Shown here one piece after another: positions 54,837 through 64,000 of a DNA stretch of 64,000 nucleotides (positions are counted from its first letter, which is position 1; every line of letters starts with the position of its first letter). The position numbers were made by a program, and so were the translations under genes. The stretch spans positions 1 to 64,000 of the forward strand of contig JBDQOI010000010.1 of the NCBI GenBank assembly GCA_040261275.1, written 5' to 3'. This DNA is from UBA8752 sp040261275 (GTDB taxonomy: Bacteria; Bacteroidota; Bacteroidia; Flavobacteriales_D; Sanyastnellaceae). The notes below the pieces were generated by a model that was not told where the DNA came from, did not search any database, and worked only from the letters and a program-made list of their open reading frames with translations.

Positions 54837-56326
54837 AGCTGTTGAAGGACATACTCTACGGCGCAAGGATTTCCGAGGTCATCGGATCCACGCACATCGC
54901 GGTGGAATCGGTCGTATCCGATAGCCGACAGGTGAAGCCCTTCGGGTGCTTCGTGGCCATTCCCGGAACCGCCGTAGACGGCCACGAGCACATTCCCGCC
55001 GCCGTTCGCGCGGGTGCCGCCGCCATTGTCTGCGAAACCATGCCCTCGGAAGCGGAACGCGTGGATCAAGTGGTCTACATCCAGGTGGAGAGCAGCCGTG
55101 CCGCCTTGGGGCATCTGGCCGCCAATTTCCATGACAACCCGGGAGAGCGTCTCAAAATCATCGCCATCACCGGCACCAATGGCAAAACCACGGTCGCCAC
55201 CCTGCTGCACCGCTTGGCACGCCTGTTCGACCGAAAGGCCGGCCTGGTCAGCACCGTAGAGAACCGCATCGTAGACAAAGTGGTGCCCGCCACCCACACG
55301 ACCCCGGATCCCGTGGGGCTGCAAAAGCTGTTCGCCGACATGTTGGATGCCGGATGCACGCATTGTTTCATGGAGGCGAGCTCCCACGCATTGGACCAAC
55401 ATCGCCTCACCGGAACACCCCTGGTCGGCGCCGTATTCACGAACATCACGCACGACCACCTGGATTACCACGGAGACTTCAACGCATACATCGCAGCCAA
55501 GAAATCCCTCTTTGACCGACTTCCCACTACGGCATTCGCCTTGACCAACGCCGATGCCCGGCACCACGACACCATGGTCGCTTCCACACGGGCGCGGGTG
55601 GTCACGTTTGGCACACGTCAAGTGGCAGAACATAAATCCCGCATCGTGGAAAACGGCCTTGGCGGACTGCAACTGCACATCGAAGGCCAGGACCTCTATA
55701 CCCGGCTGATCGGCGACTTCAATGCGTCCAACCTGACCGCCGTTTATGCCGTCGCTCGGGAACTCGGATGGGACACGATGGAAACCTTGACCCACCTGTC
55801 CCTGCTCGATGCACCCGATGGACGCATGCAACAGGTGCGATCGGGTGATGGGAACATCCACGCCATCGTCGACTACGCCCATACCCCCGACGCTCTTCGC
55901 AAGGTGCTCGAAACCCTGCAGAACGTGCGCCAATCCGGCGCCGCAACCACGCCCACCGGCCAAGAAGCCCGCATTCTCTGTGTGGTGGGCTGCGGAGGAG
56001 ATCGGGACCGCGCGAAGCGCCCCATCATGGCGCAGGTCGCCGCCGACCTCGCCGACCTCGTCATCCTGACTTCAGACAACCCACGCAGCGAAGACCCCGC
56101 CGCCATCATCGCCGAAATGCGAGCGGGTCTAGACCCCATTCAGGCGCGGAAAGTGACCGCCAACCAAGACCGGGCCGAAGCCATCCGCTCAGCTTGCATC
56201 CAAGCCCAGCCCGGCGATGTGGTCCTGGTGGCCGGAAAGGGGCACGAGAAGTACCAGGAAATCCAAGGCGATAGGTTGCCTTTTGACGACGTCGCCATCC
56301 TCACCGCATCTCTCACTCCCCACTGA
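54833..56326 (+). CDS. murE: UDP-MurNAc-tripeptide ligase MurE
   Basis: 497-aa Mur ligase adding the third stem residue. ATP loop GTNGKTTVATLLHR near 116-129, FMEASSHALDQHRL, NITHDHLDYHGDF, and DNPRSEDPAAIIAEM. The DNPR motif indicates meso-diaminopimelate as the substrate, in keeping with Gram-negative Bacteroidota. Confidence 0.96.
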   Translation: MKLLKDILYGARISEVIGSTHIAVESVVSDSRQVKPFGCFVAIPGTAVDGHEHIPAAVRAGAAAIVCETMPSEAERVDQVVYIQVESSRAALGHLAANFHDNPGERLKIIAITGTNGKTTVATLLHRLARLFDRKAGLVSTVENRIVDKVVPATHTTPDPVGLQKLFADMLDAGCTHCFMEASSHALDQHRLTGTPLVGAVFTNITHDHLDYHGDFNAYIAAKKSLFDRLPTTAFALTNADARHHDTMVASTRARVVTFGTRQVAEHKSRIVENGLGGLQLHIEGQDLYTRLIGDFNASNLTAVYAVARELGWDTMETLTHLSLLDAPDGRMQQVRSGDGNIHAIVDYAHTPDALRKVLETLQNVRQSGAATTPTGQEARILCVVGCGGDRDRAKRPIMAQVAADLADLVILTSDNPRSEDPAAIIAEMRAGLDPIQARKVTANQDRAEAIRSACIQAQPGDVVLVAGKGHEKYQEIQGDRLPFDDVAILTASLTPH

Positions 56327-56336
56327 ACGCGAGCCG

Positions 56337-57575
56337 ATGCTGTACCACCTCTTCGACCACCTCCATCAGATCTCGGACTTCCCGGGAGCGGGCCTGTTCC
56401 AGTACATATCATTCAGGGCTGCCGCGGCGGCCATCCTGTCCCTGCTTGTCTCCATCGGCATTGGGCGGCGGATCATCGAGTGGCTGCAACTCAAGCAGGT
56501 CGGCGAAATCGTTCGGGACCTCGGCCTCGAAGGGCAGATGCAGAAGCAAGGCACCCCCACCATGGGCGGCATCATCATCCTGAGCGCCATCCTCATCCCC
56601 ACCCTGCTGCTGGCCGACCTCACCAACGTCTACATCCAGTGCATGCTGCTCGTCACCGTGCTGCTCGGCGGCATCGGATTCATCGACGACTACATCAAGG
56701 TCTTCAAGAAGAACAAGGAAGGACTGGCCGGGAAATTCAAGGTGGTGGGCCAAGTGGGGGCCAGCCTCCTGGTGGCCGCCATGCTGTTCTGGAATCCCCA
56801 AGTACGGGTCAAGGAAGCCGTACCCGCCAATTCCACCGAAGCCATCGCCCAAGGGCTGGAGGACACCGACGGCGACGGCTGGGTGCGCGCCGAGCGCAGG
56901 TCCATGAAGACGACCATTCCCTTTGTCAAAGACAATGAATTCGACTACGCCCGTCTGACCGAGTGGGCCACGGATTCGCCTTGGGCCCGGTTTGCCGTTT
57001 TCGCCCTCATCGTGGTCTTCATCGTCACCGCTGTCAGCAACGGCGCCAACCTGACTGACGGCATGGACGGGTTGGCCACGGGCACCAGTGCCATCATCGG
57101 CCTCACCCTCGCCATCCTCGCCTATGTGTCGGGCAACGCCGTCTTCAGCGACTACCTCAACGTCCTTTTCATCCCGGACTCGGGCGAACTCGTAGTGTTC
57201 ATCTCCGCCTTTGTGGGCGCCTGCATCGGATTCCTCTGGTACAACGCCTTTCCCGCCCAGGTCTTCATGGGCGACACCGGCAGCCTCGCCCTCGGCGGGA
57301 TCATCGCCACGTTCGCCATTGCCATTCGCAAAGAACTCCTCATCCCCGTGCTGTGCGGCATCTTCCTCATCGAGAACCTGAGCGTGGTCATGCAGGTCGC
57401 CTGGTTCCGCCACACCCGCAAGAAATACGGGGAGGGACGACGGATTTTCCGCATGTCGCCCCTGCACCACCACTATCAGAAAGGCGGTTTGCCCGAGAGC
57501 AAGATCACCGCGCGTTTCTGGATTGTCGGCATCCTGCTGGCCGTCGTCACCATCGTCACCCTCAAGGTTCGTTGA
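56337..57575 (+). CDS. mraY: Phospho-MurNAc-pentapeptide transferase MraY
   Basis: 412-aa polytopic membrane enzyme making lipid I on undecaprenyl phosphate. MGGIIIL, FIDDYIKVFKKNKEGLAGKFK with the catalytic Asp pair, NLTDGMDGLA, and MSPLHHHYQKGG are in place. A periplasmic or cytosolic insertion around residues 155-215 includes DTDGDGWVRAE, a DxDxDG-type loop. The stop shares a base with murD's ATG. Confidence 0.95.
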   Translation: MLYHLFDHLHQISDFPGAGLFQYISFRAAAAAILSLLVSIGIGRRIIEWLQLKQVGEIVRDLGLEGQMQKQGTPTMGGIIILSAILIPTLLLADLTNVYIQCMLLVTVLLGGIGFIDDYIKVFKKNKEGLAGKFKVVGQVGASLLVAAMLFWNPQVRVKEAVPANSTEAIAQGLEDTDGDGWVRAERRSMKTTIPFVKDNEFDYARLTEWATDSPWARFAVFALIVVFIVTAVSNGANLTDGMDGLATGTSAIIGLTLAILAYVSGNAVFSDYLNVLFIPDSGELVVFISAFVGACIGFLWYNAFPAQVFMGDTGSLALGGIIATFAIAIRKELLIPVLCGIFLIENLSVVMQVAWFRHTRKKYGEGRRIFRMSPLHHHYQKGGLPESKITARFWIVGILLAVVTIVTLKVR

Positions 57576-58939
57576 TGCAGGACGCGGTGACCATACTTGG
57601 AGCCGGCGAAAGCGGTGAAGGAGCGGCCCGGTTGTGCCAATCCTTGGGCATGCCCTGCCGCGTGAGCGACGCGGGGGCTGTGGCGCCCGAACGCAAGGAG
57701 CGCCTGACCTCCATGGGGGTTGCCCTGGAAGAAGGCGGGCATGATCGCACCCTCATCGAGTCCGCCTCCCTGGTGGTCAAGTCTCCCGGCATCCCCAACA
57801 ACGCCCCCCCCATCCAATGGGCAAGGGAAGCCGGTGTTGAAGTCATAGGAGAGCTGGAATTTGCCAGCCGCCACACTCAGGCGCGCATCGCAGCGGTCAC
57901 CGGAACCAACGGCAAGACCACCACGACCGCATTGTTGCACCATTTGCTCGTCACAGGCGGCGTGGATGCAGGTTGTGCAGGGAATATCGGCAGCAGTTTC
58001 GCCGGAGCCGTCGCCGACGCACGTTCGCGCAAAGAAGGAGATCACGCCGTCTGGGTCGTCGAGGCATCGAGCTTCCAGCTCGAGGACACCGCCTCCTTCC
58101 GTCCGGATGTGGCCATCATTCTGAACATCACACCGGACCACCTCGACCGACACGGCAGTGTGGAAGCCTACGCCGACGCCAAGTGGAACATCACCGCCCG
58201 GCAAACCCCATCAGACCACCTCATCGTCTGTGCCGACGATCCCGGTCTGACCGCGCTTCGGGACCGTCGCAAAACATCCGCGCAATTGCACACGGTGCAA
58301 ATGGCGCCACCCCCATCGGAAACCGCCCCGGAATTGGCGGCACACAGCATTGACAAACAACGATTCACCTTCCTCACTCCCCCTTTCACCATGAGCATTC
58401 AGGAACTCGCCCTTCAAGGCAAGCACAACCTCTACAATTCGATGGCCGCCGGCGTCGCCGCCCGCATTCTTGAACTCAAGGACGCCGATCTGCGGGCCGG
58501 CTTCACGCACTTCCGCAACATGGAACACCGCTTGGAGCAAGTCGCCAAAATCAACGACATCCAATTCATCAACGACAGCAAAGCCACCAATGTCAATGCC
58601 GCCTGGTATGCCCTGGACAGCATGACCACACCCACCGTCTGGATTGCAGGCGGGGTGGACAAGGGAAACGATTACACTTCACTGATCCCCCTCGTTGGCG
58701 AAAAGGTGCACACCCTCATTTGCCTGGGCAAGGACAACAAGAAACTGCACAAGGCCTTCGCCACCGCTGTGACCCGCATCCTCGAAGTGGAAAGTGCCGA
58801 AGAGGCCGCCATTCTGGGGTACAATGTGGCCCAGCCTGGTGATGCCGTTCTCCTCTCTCCGGCATGTGCGAGCTTCGACCTCTTCTCATCTTACGAAGAG
58901 CGCGGGCAGCGGTTCAAAGCGGGTGTCCGTTCGCTCTGA
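57575..58939 (+). CDS. murD: UDP-MurNAc-alanine:D-glutamate ligase MurD
   Basis: 454-aa Mur ligase adding D-Glu. N-terminal Rossmann VTILGAGESGEGAA; ATP loop GTNGKTTTTALLHHL near 111; EASSFQLED; NITPDHLDRHGS; C-terminal INDSKATN and LSPACASFDLF. Complete. Confidence 0.96.
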   Translation: MQDAVTILGAGESGEGAARLCQSLGMPCRVSDAGAVAPERKERLTSMGVALEEGGHDRTLIESASLVVKSPGIPNNAPPIQWAREAGVEVIGELEFASRHTQARIAAVTGTNGKTTTTALLHHLLVTGGVDAGCAGNIGSSFAGAVADARSRKEGDHAVWVVEASSFQLEDTASFRPDVAIILNITPDHLDRHGSVEAYADAKWNITARQTPSDHLIVCADDPGLTALRDRRKTSAQLHTVQMAPPPSETAPELAAHSIDKQRFTFLTPPFTMSIQELALQGKHNLYNSMAAGVAARILELKDADLRAGFTHFRNMEHRLEQVAKINDIQFINDSKATNVNAAWYALDSMTTPTVWIAGGVDKGNDYTSLIPLVGEKVHTLICLGKDNKKLHKAFATAVTRILEVESAEEAAILGYNVAQPGDAVLLSPACASFDLFSSYEERGQRFKAGVRSL

Positions 58940-58943
58940 ATCC

Positions 58944-60149
58944 ATGCAGCACCGTTTCTCGGATTTCCTGCACGAACATCTGCGCGGCGACCGCGCCACT
59001 TGGGTCGTTGCCATCCTGCTGGTGTTGACCTCCCTGGTGAGCGTGTATTCCGCCAGTGCAACATTGGCCTGGAAACAAGACGGAAATTCGATTGGCATTC
59101 TATTCCGCCACGCCACGTTCCTGATGGTGGGATTGGGCGCCATGTGGGCAGTTCATCGGCTCAAATTCGCATGGTTTTCCCGCCTGAGTCAACTCGGCAT
59201 ACACGTGGCACTGGCGTTGCTGTTCCTGACCCTACTGATGGGTTCCGAGATCAATGACGCCAAGCGTTGGATGGACATTGGCGGGTTCCGTTTTCAGCCA
59301 TCCGACGTCGCCAAGGTGGCCCTCGTCGCCTTCGTGGCGCGCATGCTTGACCGCAATCGGCTGGTCCTGCACGACTTCAACAAGGGAGTAAAACCCATTG
59401 CGGCTTACATCGGCCTCACCTGCGCCTTGATTCTGCCCGCCGACTTCTCCACTGCTGCCATGCTGGGGCTGGTCTGCTTTTTGATGATGCTCATCGCAGG
59501 AGTGACATGGAAGCCCATGCTGATCACGACCGGTCTGGGAGCGGGTGCGGGGATGGCCGCATTGGGGCTGGCCGCTGTCGCGCCTGGGCTATTTCCGAGA
59601 ATGGGCACCTGGGTGGCGCGTGCCAAGGGCTTCCTCGGGGGCGAGGGGGGATCCGACTCGAGTCAAATCGACTATGCGCTTCAAGCCATCCACCAAGGTG
59701 GCTTGCTTCCTCAAGGACCGGGATCCGGGGTCAGTCGAAACGCCATGCCGGTCGCTTATGCCGATATGATCTACGCCTTCATCATCGAGGAGTGGGGAGC
59801 CATCCTCGGGGGATTGGGGCTTGTGTTGCTATACCTCATCCTGTTTTCGCGCGCCATCCGTATCGGGACGAAATGTCCACGTCCCTTTGGCGGATTGCTG
59901 TCCATAGGACTCGGACTCATGCTCACCTTGCAGGCCTTGGTCAATATGGGCGTCGCCGTTCGGTTGCTGCCCATGACCGGACAGCCCCTGCCCTTGGTTT
60001 CCATGGGCGGAACCTCCATCGTATTCACCTGCGTGGCCATCGGAATGATCCTCTCGGTCAGCCGCAGCCTGACCGATCCAGAAGCGGCCGCACCCGTGGA
60101 ACCCAGCGGCAGCCAACACGCCCGACCGCTGGAACCGCGAACCCTCTGA
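58944..60149 (+). CDS. ftsW: Cell-division SEDS glycosyltransferase FtsW
   Basis: 401-aa SEDS protein with about ten helices that polymerises glycan at the septum with FtsI. Family segments: SVYSASAT, WMDIGGFRFQPSDVAKVALV, PQGPGSGVSRNAMPVAYADM, FIIEEWGAILG, and PLVSMGGTSIV. Starts 4 bp after murD. Confidence 0.93.
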   Translation: MQHRFSDFLHEHLRGDRATWVVAILLVLTSLVSVYSASATLAWKQDGNSIGILFRHATFLMVGLGAMWAVHRLKFAWFSRLSQLGIHVALALLFLTLLMGSEINDAKRWMDIGGFRFQPSDVAKVALVAFVARMLDRNRLVLHDFNKGVKPIAAYIGLTCALILPADFSTAAMLGLVCFLMMLIAGVTWKPMLITTGLGAGAGMAALGLAAVAPGLFPRMGTWVARAKGFLGGEGGSDSSQIDYALQAIHQGGLLPQGPGSGVSRNAMPVAYADMIYAFIIEEWGAILGGLGLVLLYLILFSRAIRIGTKCPRPFGGLLSIGLGLMLTLQALVNMGVAVRLLPMTGQPLPLVSMGGTSIVFTCVAIGMILSVSRSLTDPEAAAPVEPSGSQHARPLEPRTL

Positions 60150-60153
60150 AACC

Positions 60154-61290
60154 ATGTCGGAGCGGCCATTGCGCATATTGATCTCCGGAGGCGGCACTGG
60201 GGGACACATCCACCCGGCCATCGCCATTGCAGAGGCGCTGCAAAAGCAGCGTCCCGATGTGGTCATCGAATTCGTAGGCGCGCTGGGCAGGATGGAAATG
60301 GAACGCGTCCCCAAGGCGGGTTATCGCATCACCGGCCTGCCCATCACCGGAATCGACAGGAAACTGAGCAGGCGCAACTTCGCCTTTCCCTTTCGACTCA
60401 TCCGCTCCTTGGTGCTGGCCAACCGCATCATTCGCCGGTTTCAACCCGACGTGGCCATAGGGGTAGGTGGATTCGCGAGCGGCCCCCTGCTCTGGGCCGC
60501 GGCGCGAAAAGGCATCCCGACCCTGATTCAGGAGCAGAATGGATTTCCCGGCATTACCAACCGGCTCTTGGCCCGAAAGGTAGACCGCGTATGTGCCGGA
60601 TTCCCGGGGTTGGAGCGCTGGTTCCCGAGTGAACGCATCGTAGAAACCGGGAATCCTCTGCGGCAAAGCATTGTGGCACGACTGGGAAACAAATCCGGGA
60701 CATCTTCGGGCGTCACCGCTGCCCGCAGCCATTTCCAACTTCGCGAAGACAAACCGGTGCTGCTGGTATTGGGTGGCAGCCTGGGCGCAGCCTCCATGAA
60801 TGCCGCCGTGAGAGCTCTCTTGGAATCAGGGCCCTTGGCGAAAAAAGGGTTCCAGGTCCTTTGGCAATGTGGGGGACGCTACGAATCCGAGCAACGCGCC
60901 TGGGCAGAAAAGCACGGTGACACCCTTCTGGTGGTCCGCGGGTTCATCGACAGAATGGACCTCGCCTATGACGCGGCCAGCATCATCGCCAGCCGGGCCG
61001 GCGCCATGTCCATCGCAGAATTGGCGCTGGTAGGCAAACCCACCCTTCTGATCCCTTCCCCTCATGTCGCAGAGGACCACCAAACCAAAAACGCCAAGTC
61101 GGTCGTGAACCGATCAGGTGCCGTCATGCTGCCCGACCACAGGGTCATCCGGGACCTGCCCAAGGAGGTTCGGGCCCTGTTGAATGATGCGGAGCGTTGC
61201 GAAGCCATGTCTACTGCACTTCGGGCGACCGCGCGCCCTGAAGCAGCAGACGGGGTAGCCCGTGAAATCCTATCGCTGATTCCATCATGA
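60154..61290 (+). CDS. murG: UDP-GlcNAc transferase MurG
   Basis: 378-aa glycosyltransferase making lipid II. N-terminal SGGGTGGHIHPAIAIAEAL, VGVGGFASGPLL, QEQNGFPGITNR; C-terminal LGGSLGAASMN, SRAGAMSIAELALVGKPTLL. Complete; overlaps murC by 4 bp. Confidence 0.97.
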   Translation: MSERPLRILISGGGTGGHIHPAIAIAEALQKQRPDVVIEFVGALGRMEMERVPKAGYRITGLPITGIDRKLSRRNFAFPFRLIRSLVLANRIIRRFQPDVAIGVGGFASGPLLWAAARKGIPTLIQEQNGFPGITNRLLARKVDRVCAGFPGLERWFPSERIVETGNPLRQSIVARLGNKSGTSSGVTAARSHFQLREDKPVLLVLGGSLGAASMNAAVRALLESGPLAKKGFQVLWQCGGRYESEQRAWAEKHGDTLLVVRGFIDRMDLAYDAASIIASRAGAMSIAELALVGKPTLLIPSPHVAEDHQTKNAKSVVNRSGAVMLPDHRVIRDLPKEVRALLNDAERCEAMSTALRATARPEAADGVAREILSLIPS

Positions 61291-62738
61291 CGCGCTGCAT
61301 CTATTTCCTCGGAATCGGCGGCATCGGAATGAGTGCATTGGCGCGCTGGTTCCAGGCTGCAGGCGCAGAAGTGGCAGGCTATGACCGCACACCTACAGCG
61401 TTGACCCGCGCCCTGGAGACCGAAGGCATGACAGTGGACCACACCGGTTCCCTCGACGCATTGCCGAGCAGCCTGAAAGAGGACCTTTCATCTTCCCGCA
61501 CCGACCGTTGGACGCTGGTCTGGACCCCGGCCATACCGGAGGAATTCCCGCTGTTGAAAGCGTTTCGCGCCGCCGGTTTCCCCCTCCTCAAGAGAGCGGA
61601 AGTCCTGGGTGAGATTTCCCGCCAACGCCCCTTGTTGGCCATCGCGGGAACCCACGTAAAAACCACCACCACCGCCTTGCTCGCACATTTACTGGACTGT
61701 GGCAAAATCGGTGTGGATGCATTCCTCGGCGGAATCTCCATGGGTGAATCCTCCAACCTCATTGTCAGCCATCCCAATTCCAACACCCGCTGGATGGTCG
61801 CCGAAGCGGATGAATTCGACCGCAGCTTCCTCCACCTTCATCCAGAAAAAGCGGCCATCACCTCCGTGGATCCGGACCATCTCGACATCTATGGCACCCA
61901 CGGTGAAATGATCGCCGCATTCGACGAATTCAGCCAGCAAATCACCCCGGGTGGATGTCTGATCCATGCTGACGCATGGGAGACCATGCAAGCACACGGT
62001 CACGCCAAATCCGCATCGGATCCGAAGCTTTACGGACCATTATCTCCTGGCGATTCCCTCTCCCAAATGGACTGGAGCGCAGGGTATTCCGACGTGACCG
62101 GCAAGGAAGGGAAAGCCACCTTCACCCTCCATCTGAAAGGAGAAGCTCCATTGGACATCGAATGGCGGCTGCCGGGGCACCACAATGCTGCAAATGCCAC
62201 AGCCGCGGCACATCTCGCCACGCAAGCCGGAATGCCACACAACCTGTTATCCGAAGCGCTGGCCACCTTCCCCGGCATTGCGCGCAGGTTCCAAGTCAGG
62301 CACCAATCCGACAACCGCGTCATCGTGGATGACTACGCCCATCATCCCAGCGAAATCGCCGGCACCATTGCAGCGGCACGCCAATTGTACCCTGGCCGGC
62401 ACATCACGGGCGTCTTCCAGCCCCACCTCTACAGCCGCACGCGAGACTTCATGGACGAATTCGCCCACGCCCTGTCCCAACTCGACGCTTGCATCCTATT
62501 GCCCATCTACCCCGCCCGGGAGACTCCCTTGCCCGGCGTGGATACACAGGGCATTGGGGAAAAGATGGTCGGATGTCCGGTGAAATGCCCGCCGGAAAAT
62601 CGGTTTTTGGATGTTCTGGAAAAAAGCGATCCGGACGTGCTCTTGTTCATGGGAGCAGGGAACCTCGATCAATGGATTGAACCCGCCTGGTCGCGATTGG
62701 AAAACCGCAGGAATCAACCTCCCATAGAGACAACGTGA
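61287..62738 (+). CDS. murC: UDP-MurNAc:L-alanine ligase MurC, altered P-loop
   Basis: 483-aa Mur ligase adding the first stem residue. YFLGIGGIGMSALARW start, AEADEFDRSFLHLHPEKAAI, DPDHLDIYGT and DDYAHHPSEI are all typical. The nucleotide loop reads GTHVKTTTT: Val124 replaces the Gly of the near-invariant GTHGKTTT, codon GTA at 61656-61658. MurD and MurE in the same cluster keep GTNGKT. Either a real variant or a base-call error (Gly GGA to GTA is one change). Confidence 0.96.
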   Translation: MTRCIYFLGIGGIGMSALARWFQAAGAEVAGYDRTPTALTRALETEGMTVDHTGSLDALPSSLKEDLSSSRTDRWTLVWTPAIPEEFPLLKAFRAAGFPLLKRAEVLGEISRQRPLLAIAGTHVKTTTTALLAHLLDCGKIGVDAFLGGISMGESSNLIVSHPNSNTRWMVAEADEFDRSFLHLHPEKAAITSVDPDHLDIYGTHGEMIAAFDEFSQQITPGGCLIHADAWETMQAHGHAKSASDPKLYGPLSPGDSLSQMDWSAGYSDVTGKEGKATFTLHLKGEAPLDIEWRLPGHHNAANATAAAHLATQAGMPHNLLSEALATFPGIARRFQVRHQSDNRVIVDDYAHHPSEIAGTIAAARQLYPGRHITGVFQPHLYSRTRDFMDEFAHALSQLDACILLPIYPARETPLPGVDTQGIGEKMVGCPVKCPPENRFLDVLEKSDPDVLLFMGAGNLDQWIEPAWSRLENRRNQPPIETT

Positions 62739-63511
62739 GCCGTCACCGCCCCCCCATGGAAAAAGAGGTCCAACCCCGACCCACTTGGAGCCGAAAGAAG
62801 GCGGTATTCACCGTTCTGCTCGCCCTTCCCGCCATGCTGGTCTTTACGGCCGCGGATCGGGCGACACACACCGTGCCCTGTCGAGCACTCGAAATGGAAG
62901 TGGACCAGGTCGACGGCATGTACTTCGTAGACGCCCCCACCCTCCACGCCTTGGTCAGTGAGCGCTATACCCTTCACGACCAACCGCTGGCGGAACTGCC
63001 ACTGAACGACATTCACGCCACATTGATGGCCCAACACGGCGTAGCCGATTGTCAAATCGCTCCCACCTTGGGTGGCACTTTGAAAATCCAGGTGACCCAA
63101 CAGCGCCCGCTGGCCCGGGTTTGGATGCCCGACACCGTGCTTTACCTCGATGACAGAGGAAGGGCACTTCCCCTTTCCTCGCGATACACAGCAGAAGTTC
63201 CCATCGTCCACGCCATGACCTTGGAATCTGCCAGGGCGGCCACGCCCCTGCTGGAAATCATGGACCGCTCTCCATTTTGGAATGCCTTCATCGATCAGAT
63301 CGAGGTGGACGCCGAAGGGCACCTCTCCTTCCGACCGCGCGTGGCTGACGTCGTGGTGGAGCTCGGAGCCCCAGACTCCTCGAGCCACCGGCTGAACGGC
63401 CAACTCACAAAACTGCGCGCCTTCTATTCCGAACTCATTCAACGCGGCGACCTGAGGCAATACCGCACCATCCGCCTCCAATACGACGGTCAACTCATCG
63501 CCGCCAAATAA
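62735..63511 (+). CDS. ftsQ: FtsQ-like cell-division protein
   Basis: 258-aa bitopic protein: short basic cytoplasmic part, one helix (VFTVLLALPAMLVFTAA), then a POTRA-like and beta domain (VDAPTLHALVSER; IQVTQQRPLARVW; YLDDRGRALPLS). Position between murC and ftsA supports the call. GTG start overlaps the murC stop; ATG 62756 is the alternative. Confidence 0.87.
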   Translation: MSRHRPPMEKEVQPRPTWSRKKAVFTVLLALPAMLVFTAADRATHTVPCRALEMEVDQVDGMYFVDAPTLHALVSERYTLHDQPLAELPLNDIHATLMAQHGVADCQIAPTLGGTLKIQVTQQRPLARVWMPDTVLYLDDRGRALPLSSRYTAEVPIVHAMTLESARAATPLLEIMDRSPFWNAFIDQIEVDAEGHLSFRPRVADVVVELGAPDSSSHRLNGQLTKLRAFYSELIQRGDLRQYRTIRLQYDGQLIAAK

Positions 63512-63528
63512 TCCAATCCCCTCCCACC

Positions 63529-64000
63529 ATGGAAAACCCGCACCAACATCAGGACATCGTTGTCGGACTCGACATCGGAACCACCAAGATCGCCTGTATC
63601 GTAGGCCAGAAGAACACCCATGGCAAGCTCGAAATCATCGGATACGGCAAGAGCGAATCCATCGGAGTCACCCGCGGTGTCGTAGCGAACATCGAGCACA
63701 CCGTGCAATCCATTCGCACGGCGGTCGAAGCCGCGGAAAAGTCCGCCAATGTGAAAATCGAAGTCGTGAACGTGGGGATCGCGGGACAACACATCAAGAG
63801 CCTGCAACACCGCGGTCAAATCATCCGCACCGAGACCGACGAGGAAATCACCCGCAACGATGTGCAGCAGCTCATCGATGATATGCGCAAGTTGAAGGTG
63901 CTCCCCGGAGAGGAAATCCTCCACGTCCTTCCCCAAGAATTCACCGTGGATGGTGAGCCCGGCATCAAGGAGCCTGTTGGACACACGGGCGTTCGGCTGG
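63529..64000 (+). CDS. ftsA: Cell-division protein FtsA, truncated by window end
   Basis: First 157 codons of the actin-like membrane anchor for FtsZ. IVVGLDIGTTKIACIVG is the phosphate-1 motif; GVTRGVVANIEHTVQSIRTA and the 1C-domain segment VNVGIAGQHIKSLQHRG follow. The usual length is 430-470 aa, so about two thirds lies beyond base 64000; ftsZ is expected next. Confidence 0.95.
   Translation, partial: MENPHQHQDIVVGLDIGTTKIACIVGQKNTHGKLEIIGYGKSESIGVTRGVVANIEHTVQSIRTAVEAAEKSANVKIEVVNVGIAGQHIKSLQHRGQIIRTETDEEITRNDVQQLIDDMRKLKVLPGEEILHVLPQEFTVDGEPGIKEPVGHTGVRL

Overview
The window is a GC-rich (roughly 60%) stretch of a Bacteroidota chromosome, most likely Flavobacteriales-like. The evidence is gliding and type IX secretion genes (gldA, gldB, gldC, gldKLMN, a PorP/SprF protein), proteins with C-terminal type IX sorting domains, a TonB-dependent receptor, a short-form PurL, absence of Shine-Dalgarno signals, and promoters of the Bacteroidota TAnnTTTG type. 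Two runs of exactly ten Ns inside groL mark it as a scaffolded draft or metagenome assembly. Coding density is very high: 52 protein genes, no tRNA, rRNA, CRISPR array, transposase or phage gene seen.

Layout. 1-9.2 kb: housekeeping genes (carB, an alpha/beta hydrolase coupled to a geranylgeranylglyceryl phosphate synthase-like gene, a TonB receptor behind a TPP riboswitch, cysQ-like, rsgA) and the gliding ATPase gldA. 9.2-18 kb, minus strand: a secreted protein with three acidic Cys-containing repeats, groL-groES, secG, a TPR protein, lptE, a sigma-54 activator and miaB. 18-28 kb, plus strand: topA, a degenerate arginase-fold protein, then the type IX secretion core porP-gldK-gldL-gldM-gldN ending at a strong terminator, followed by an ABC-F ATPase. 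30-36 kb, minus strand: purL, a PASTA protein, a type IX cargo protein and rluD. 36-38.4 kb: a compact Pmp3/DUF389/M50-like membrane operon. 38.4-42 kb, minus strand: a DUF4384 lipoprotein, a secreted caspase-like protease and a secreted partner. 42-50.4 kb: dtd-mazG-beta-propeller, then nadE and an outer-membrane barrel divergent from gldB-gldC, then engB and a hydrolase. 50.7 kb to the end: the division/cell-wall cluster mraZ-rsmH-ftsL-ftsI-murE-mraY-murD-ftsW-murG-murC-ftsQ-ftsA, truncated in ftsA.

Regulation visible in the sequence. Three starts with leaders (carB, the TonB receptor, miaB) share the octamer TAGTTTTG. Eight other starts carry a TAnnTTTG or TAnnTTG-like element exactly 12 nt before the ATG, which predicts leaderless mRNAs. 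The mraZ promoter is overlapped by three GTGGGA boxes at 10-bp spacing, with two more inverted boxes facing the divergent hydrolase-engB operon.

Most interesting points: the fixed-distance leaderless promoter pattern, the acidic repeat protein, the caspase operon, the Pmp3/DUF389/M50 operon, the double MraZ operator, and a Gly-to-Val change in the MurC nucleotide-binding motif.
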